NCBI RefSeq assembly: GCF_003259315.1
Contig: NZ_QLLT01000004.1
Location: 1 to 64,000, forward strand
Direction of reading: 5' to 3'
Origin: Kitasatospora sp. SolWspMP-SS2h
GTDB taxonomy: Bacteria > Actinomycetota > Actinomycetes > Streptomycetales > Streptomycetaceae
DNA: 64,000 nucleotides
Shown here: positions 61,068-64,000 of the stretch, in pieces
Numbering within the stretch: position 1 is the first letter of the stretch
How the letters are laid out: each line of letters begins with the position of its first letter
The notes under the pieces: model-generated
Seen by the model: the letters and a program-made list of their open reading frames with translations, nothing else
Databases searched by the model: none
What the model was told of the DNA's origin: nothing
Program-made: the position numbers and the translations under genes

Positions 61068-61916
61068 ATGCTCCGCATCGCCGTCCCCAACAAGGGTTCG
61101 CTCTCGGGTCCCGCGGCGGAGATGCTCCATGAGGCCGGCTACCGGCAGCGCAAGGAGGCCAAGGAGCTGGTCCTGGTCGACCCGGACAACCAGGTCGAGT
61201 TCTTCTTCCTGCGCCCGCGCGACATCGCGGTGTACGTCGGCTCCGGCCGGCTGGACGTCGGCATCACCGGCCGCGACCTGCTGCTCGACTCGGCCTCGGA
61301 GGCCGAGGAGGTGCTGGCGCTCGGCTTCGCCGGCTCGACCTTCCGCTTCGCCAGGCCGGTCGGCGCGGAGCTCTCCGGCGTCCGGGACCTGGACGGCCTG
61401 CGGATCGCCACCTCGTACACCGGCCTGGTCGAGCAGCACCTCGCCGAGCACGGCGTGAAGGCCACCGTCACCAAGCTGGACGGCGCGGTGGAGACCGCCG
61501 TGCACCTGGGCGTCGCCGACGTGATCGCCGACGTGGTGGAGACCGGCACCAGCCTGCGCAACGCGGGCCTGGAGGTGTTCGGCGAGCCGATCCTGGTCTC
61601 CGACGCGGTGGTGATCCGGTCCAAGGGGGCCGGCGAGGACGCCGCGGTCGAGCAGTTCCTGCGCCGCCTGCAGGGCGTGCTGGTGGCCCGCCGCTACGTG
61701 CTGATGGACTACGACATCCGGGCCGAGAAGGTCGGCGAGGCCGTCGGCCTCACCCCGGGCCTGGAGTCGCCGACCGTCTCGCCGCTGCACACCGAGGGCT
61801 GGGTCGCGGTCCGCTCGATGGTGCTCCGCAAGGAGGCGCAGCGGATCATGGACGACCTGTGGGCGATCGGCGCCCGGGCCATCCTGGTCACCAACATCCA
61901 CGCCTGCCGCATCTGA
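61068..61916 (+). CDS. hisG: ATP phosphoribosyltransferase, long form
   Basis: The 282-residue protein starts LRIAVPNKGSLSGPAAEMLH. It contains VGSGRLDVGITGRDLLLDS and GLRIATSYTGLVEQHLAEHG. The C-terminal regulatory domain (about 210-282, SPTVSPLHTEGWVAVRSMV and ILVTNIHACRI) allows feedback inhibition by histidine. It commits ATP and PRPP to histidine synthesis. It follows hisE by 90 nt. Confidence 0.97.
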   Translation: MLRIAVPNKGSLSGPAAEMLHEAGYRQRKEAKELVLVDPDNQVEFFFLRPRDIAVYVGSGRLDVGITGRDLLLDSASEAEEVLALGFAGSTFRFARPVGAELSGVRDLDGLRIATSYTGLVEQHLAEHGVKATVTKLDGAVETAVHLGVADVIADVVETGTSLRNAGLEVFGEPILVSDAVVIRSKGAGEDAAVEQFLRRLQGVLVARRYVLMDYDIRAEKVGEAVGLTPGLESPTVSPLHTEGWVAVRSMVLRKEAQRIMDDLWAIGARAILVTNIHACRI

Positions 61917-61968
61917 CCCGCCACCGGGCGGGGCCGCCACCCCGGTCCCGCCCCTCCTGGAGCCACCC

Positions 61969-62430
61969 GTGTCCACCCCCGCACCCGCCGTCCTGCCCGT
62001 CACCTGGGCGCCCCGCCGCAACCGCGCCGTGCTGTACGCGCTGTGCGCCGTGCTGGTGGTCCTGTTCTCGGTGCTCGCCGTCGTGCTGCCGGAGAGCTGG
62101 CAGTTCAACGACCGGGTGATGATGGCCTGCTCCGGCCTGCTGTTCGCCGCGGTCGGCCTGATGCTGGCCCGTCCCAAGGTGGTCGCCGACGCCGAGGGCC
62201 TGACCGTGGTCAACTTCGTCCGCAGCCGCCGGCTCTCCTGGGCCGAGGTGGTCCGGGTCAACTTCCGGGCCGGCGACCCCTGGGTGGTGCTCGACCTCGC
62301 CGACGGCACTGCGCTGGCCGCCGTCGGCATCCAGCCCGGCGGCGGCCGGGAGCAGGCGATCCGGGCCGCCCGCGCCCTGCGCGACCTGGTCGAGGAGCGC
62401 GGCGCGGGCCGCGAGGAGCAGCGGGCCTGA
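61969..62430 (+). CDS. PH-domain membrane protein
   Basis: The 153-residue protein has two N-terminal helices (RAVLYALCAVLVVLFSVLAV, MMACSGLLFAAVGLMLA). A bacterial PH domain follows (ADAEGLTVVNFVRSRRLSWA, VVRVNFRAGDPWVVLDLADG). It follows hisG by 52 nt and is probably cotranscribed. Function is unknown. Confidence 0.85.
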   Translation: MSTPAPAVLPVTWAPRRNRAVLYALCAVLVVLFSVLAVVLPESWQFNDRVMMACSGLLFAAVGLMLARPKVVADAEGLTVVNFVRSRRLSWAEVVRVNFRAGDPWVVLDLADGTALAAVGIQPGGGREQAIRAARALRDLVEERGAGREEQRA

Positions 62431-62522
62431 CCCCCGTCCCCCGGCCCGCCTCCGGACGGGCGGTCCTGACACGCCCCGGACGGGCGGGGCGGGCCGGTCC
62501 GGAGAAGCGTTCGGGTATCGTC

Positions 62523-62675
62523 TAGGCTGGTAAAACCGCGGCAAAGCCCACCCGAGAACCGGGCTGCCCGCCTCCGCCCGCGACCAGAGGAGTGACACCT
62601 CCCCTCGATGGACGATCCGTCCGGTAGTACCCGCGCCGCCGCGCACGTCTCCAGCCGGGGAAGGCGGGCGGCTCG
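62523..62675 (+). promoter_or_regulatory. Long structured leader of the CNNM gene
   Basis: TAGGCT (62523-62528) is a good -10, giving a leader of about 140 nt. The leader contains GAGG-AGTGACA-CCTC and GCCC-ACCC...GGGC pairings. It does not match the M-box or other riboswitch cores I know. Confidence 0.4.
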
Positions 62676-64000
62676 ATGACCACCGCCTGGCTCCTGCTGC
62701 TCGCGGCTTTCCTGCTCATCCTCGCCAACGGCCTGTTCGTGGCCGCCGAGTTCGCGTTCGTGACCGCCGACCGCGGCACCGTGGAACGCGCCGCGGCCGA
62801 CGGCGACCGGCGGGCCAAGGGACTCTCCAAGGCCCTGCACAGGCTCTCCTTCCAGCTCTCCGGCGCCCAGCTCGGCATCACCATCACCTCGCTGGTGGTC
62901 GGCATGCTGGCCGAACCGGCGCTATCCGTCCTGCTGAAGCCGGTGTTCACCGCCGTCGGCCTGCCCGACTCGGCGGCCCGCGGCACCGCGGTGGCCGTCG
63001 GCCTGGTGCTGGCCACCGTGATCCAGATGGTGATCGGCGAACTCGTCCCGAAGAACTGGGCGATCTCCCGCCCGATCCGGGTCGCCTACGCCGTGGCCGG
63101 CCCGCAGCGCGCGTTCTCCGCCGCCTGCCGGCCGCTGATCGCCTTCCTCAACGGCTCCGCCGACCGGATCGTCCGGGCCTTCGGCGTCGAACCGCAGGAG
63201 GAGCTGGGCCACGCCCGCACCGCCGACGAACTCGTGGCGCTGGCCCGGCACTCGTACCAGGCCGGCGTCATGGACGAGCAGTCCGCGACGCTGTTCGTCC
63301 GCACCCTGGGACTGGGCGAGCTGACCGCCCAGTCCGTGATGACCCCGCGGATCGACGTCGCCGCCCTCCAGCAGGACGCCACCGCGACCGACGTGGTCAA
63401 CCTGACCCGGGCCACCGGGCTGAGCCGCTTCCCGGTGTACGCCGAGAGCCTGGACGAGGTCACCGGCACCGTCACGCTCAAGGACGCCCTCGCGGTCTCC
63501 GCCGCGCGGCGCGACCACACCAAGGTCCGCCACCTGTGCGCCCCGCCGCTGCTGGTCCCGGAGACGATGTCCGCCGAACGGCTGCTCGACCTGCTGCGCC
63601 GCCGCGAGCCGATGGCCGTGGTGGTCGACGAGTACGGCGGCACCGCCGGCGTCGCCACCATCGAGGACATCGTCGAGGAGGTGGTCGGCGAGGTCCAGGA
63701 CGAGCACGATCCCGCCGACACCCCCGACCTGCGCCCGCTCCCCCCGCGGGACGGCCTGCCGGTCTGGGACGCCGACGGCCGGGCCCGGCTCGACCAGCTC
63801 GCCAAGATCGGCCTGCACGCCCCCGACGGCCCGTACGAGACGCTCGGCGGCCTGCTCGCCGACCTGCTCGGCAAGCTCCCCGCCGTCGGCGAGCGCGCCC
63901 ACCTGCCCGGCTGGGAACTGACCGTGACCGCCGTCGACCGGCACCGCACCAGCCGGGTCGAGGTCCGCCGGGTGCACGAGGACGAGAACGACGACGAGGA
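62676..64000 (+). CDS. CNNM/CorC-type hemolysin-family membrane protein (partial)
   Basis: At least 441 residues are present and the gene continues past the window. The DUF21/CNNM membrane domain (1 to about 190) begins TTAWLLLLAAFLLILANG and has LSGAQLGITITSLVVGMLAE and MVIGELVPKNWA. Two CBS domains follow (QSVMTPRIDVAALQQD, SRFPVYAESLDEVTG and MAVVVDEYGGTAGVATIEDI). A CorC_HlyC domain (VWDADGRARLDQLAKI) ends in an acidic tail. The family handles Mg2+ or Co2+ export or sensing. ATG 62676 has GGGGAAGG about 11 nt upstream. A second such gene often follows in actinobacteria but is out of view. Confidence 0.92.
   Translation, partial: MTTAWLLLLAAFLLILANGLFVAAEFAFVTADRGTVERAAADGDRRAKGLSKALHRLSFQLSGAQLGITITSLVVGMLAEPALSVLLKPVFTAVGLPDSAARGTAVAVGLVLATVIQMVIGELVPKNWAISRPIRVAYAVAGPQRAFSAACRPLIAFLNGSADRIVRAFGVEPQEELGHARTADELVALARHSYQAGVMDEQSATLFVRTLGLGELTAQSVMTPRIDVAALQQDATATDVVNLTRATGLSRFPVYAESLDEVTGTVTLKDALAVSAARRDHTKVRHLCAPPLLVPETMSAERLLDLLRRREPMAVVVDEYGGTAGVATIEDIVEEVVGEVQDEHDPADTPDLRPLPPRDGLPVWDADGRARLDQLAKIGLHAPDGPYETLGGLLADLLGKLPAVGERAHLPGWELTVTAVDRHRTSRVEVRRVHEDENDDE

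Noticed and set aside
62523..62675. M-box (ykoK) riboswitch
   Set aside because: The conserved AGGTGAGGCTCC and GCCAATGGGTCAA-type cores are absent.

Overview
This is about 64 kb of very GC-rich actinobacterial chromosome. Codons end almost always in G or C, GTG starts are common and one TTG start is used. LPXTG surface proteins, CebR-type GGGAGCGCTCCC boxes, CGNR and SEDS proteins, many secreted hydrolases and an actinobacterial FMN-riboswitch riboflavin operon together point to a Streptomycetaceae member (Streptomyces, Kitasatospora or a close relative). The genus cannot be fixed from this window. No rRNA, tRNA, CRISPR array, integrase, transposase or large biosynthetic megasynthase was found.

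Layout. 0-7 kb: two divergent regulator/dehydrogenase pairs (TetR with an SDR-type protein, TetR with a QorB-like protein), each with visible operators; a small membrane-tail protein; an S53-like protease. 7-17 kb: a polymer-degrading island with an NPP1 necrosis-inducing-like protein, a GH64 + GH3 beta-glucanase operon carrying five F5/8-type-C domains, and a CBM2-bearing clan GH-A-like glycosidase. Both glycosidase units have LacI/CebR-type palindromes upstream. An MFS transporter sits between them. 17-29 kb: ThpR, a fumarylacetoacetase-fold enzyme, lipoproteins, a GlsB-like membrane protein and a helical/lysozyme fusion that diverge from sigma-B-like promoters, a MarR + ABC exporter operon, and a three-gene unit encoding a WXG100-like protein, a WXG-alpha/beta hydrolase and a lipoprotein. 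This last unit looks like a type VII secreted lipase toxin with its immunity protein. 29-38 kb: hemerythrin, an MFS exporter, a large secreted alpha-amylase with CBM25 domains, and secreted cell-wall proteins (I36-CHAP, PG-binding/M15, a cysteine-rich protein). 38-40 kb: a short exported peptide and a small protein divergent from a TrmB/LuxR-like regulator, which is a candidate signalling module. 40-49 kb: mixed housekeeping and regulatory genes (metal receptor, TetR, Fe-S protein, aldo/keto reductase, HMCES/YedK, HAD, HhH protein, CtaG, SEDS). 49-57 kb: an LPXTG surface protein, LysE, phosphodiesterase, CGNR regulator, ferredoxin reductase FprA and a PPOX flavoprotein. 57-62.5 kb: FMN riboswitch then ribE-ribM-ribBA-ribH, a long inverted repeat, then hisE-hisG and a PH-domain membrane protein. 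62.7-64 kb: a CNNM/CorC-type membrane protein that runs off the window.

A recurring oddity is short tandem repeats of 5-24 bp. Many sit immediately 3' of stop codons (after the genes at 2030, 6924, 17476, 19309, 31577, 35904 and 53693). Others lie in frame inside linkers of transporters and lipoproteins.
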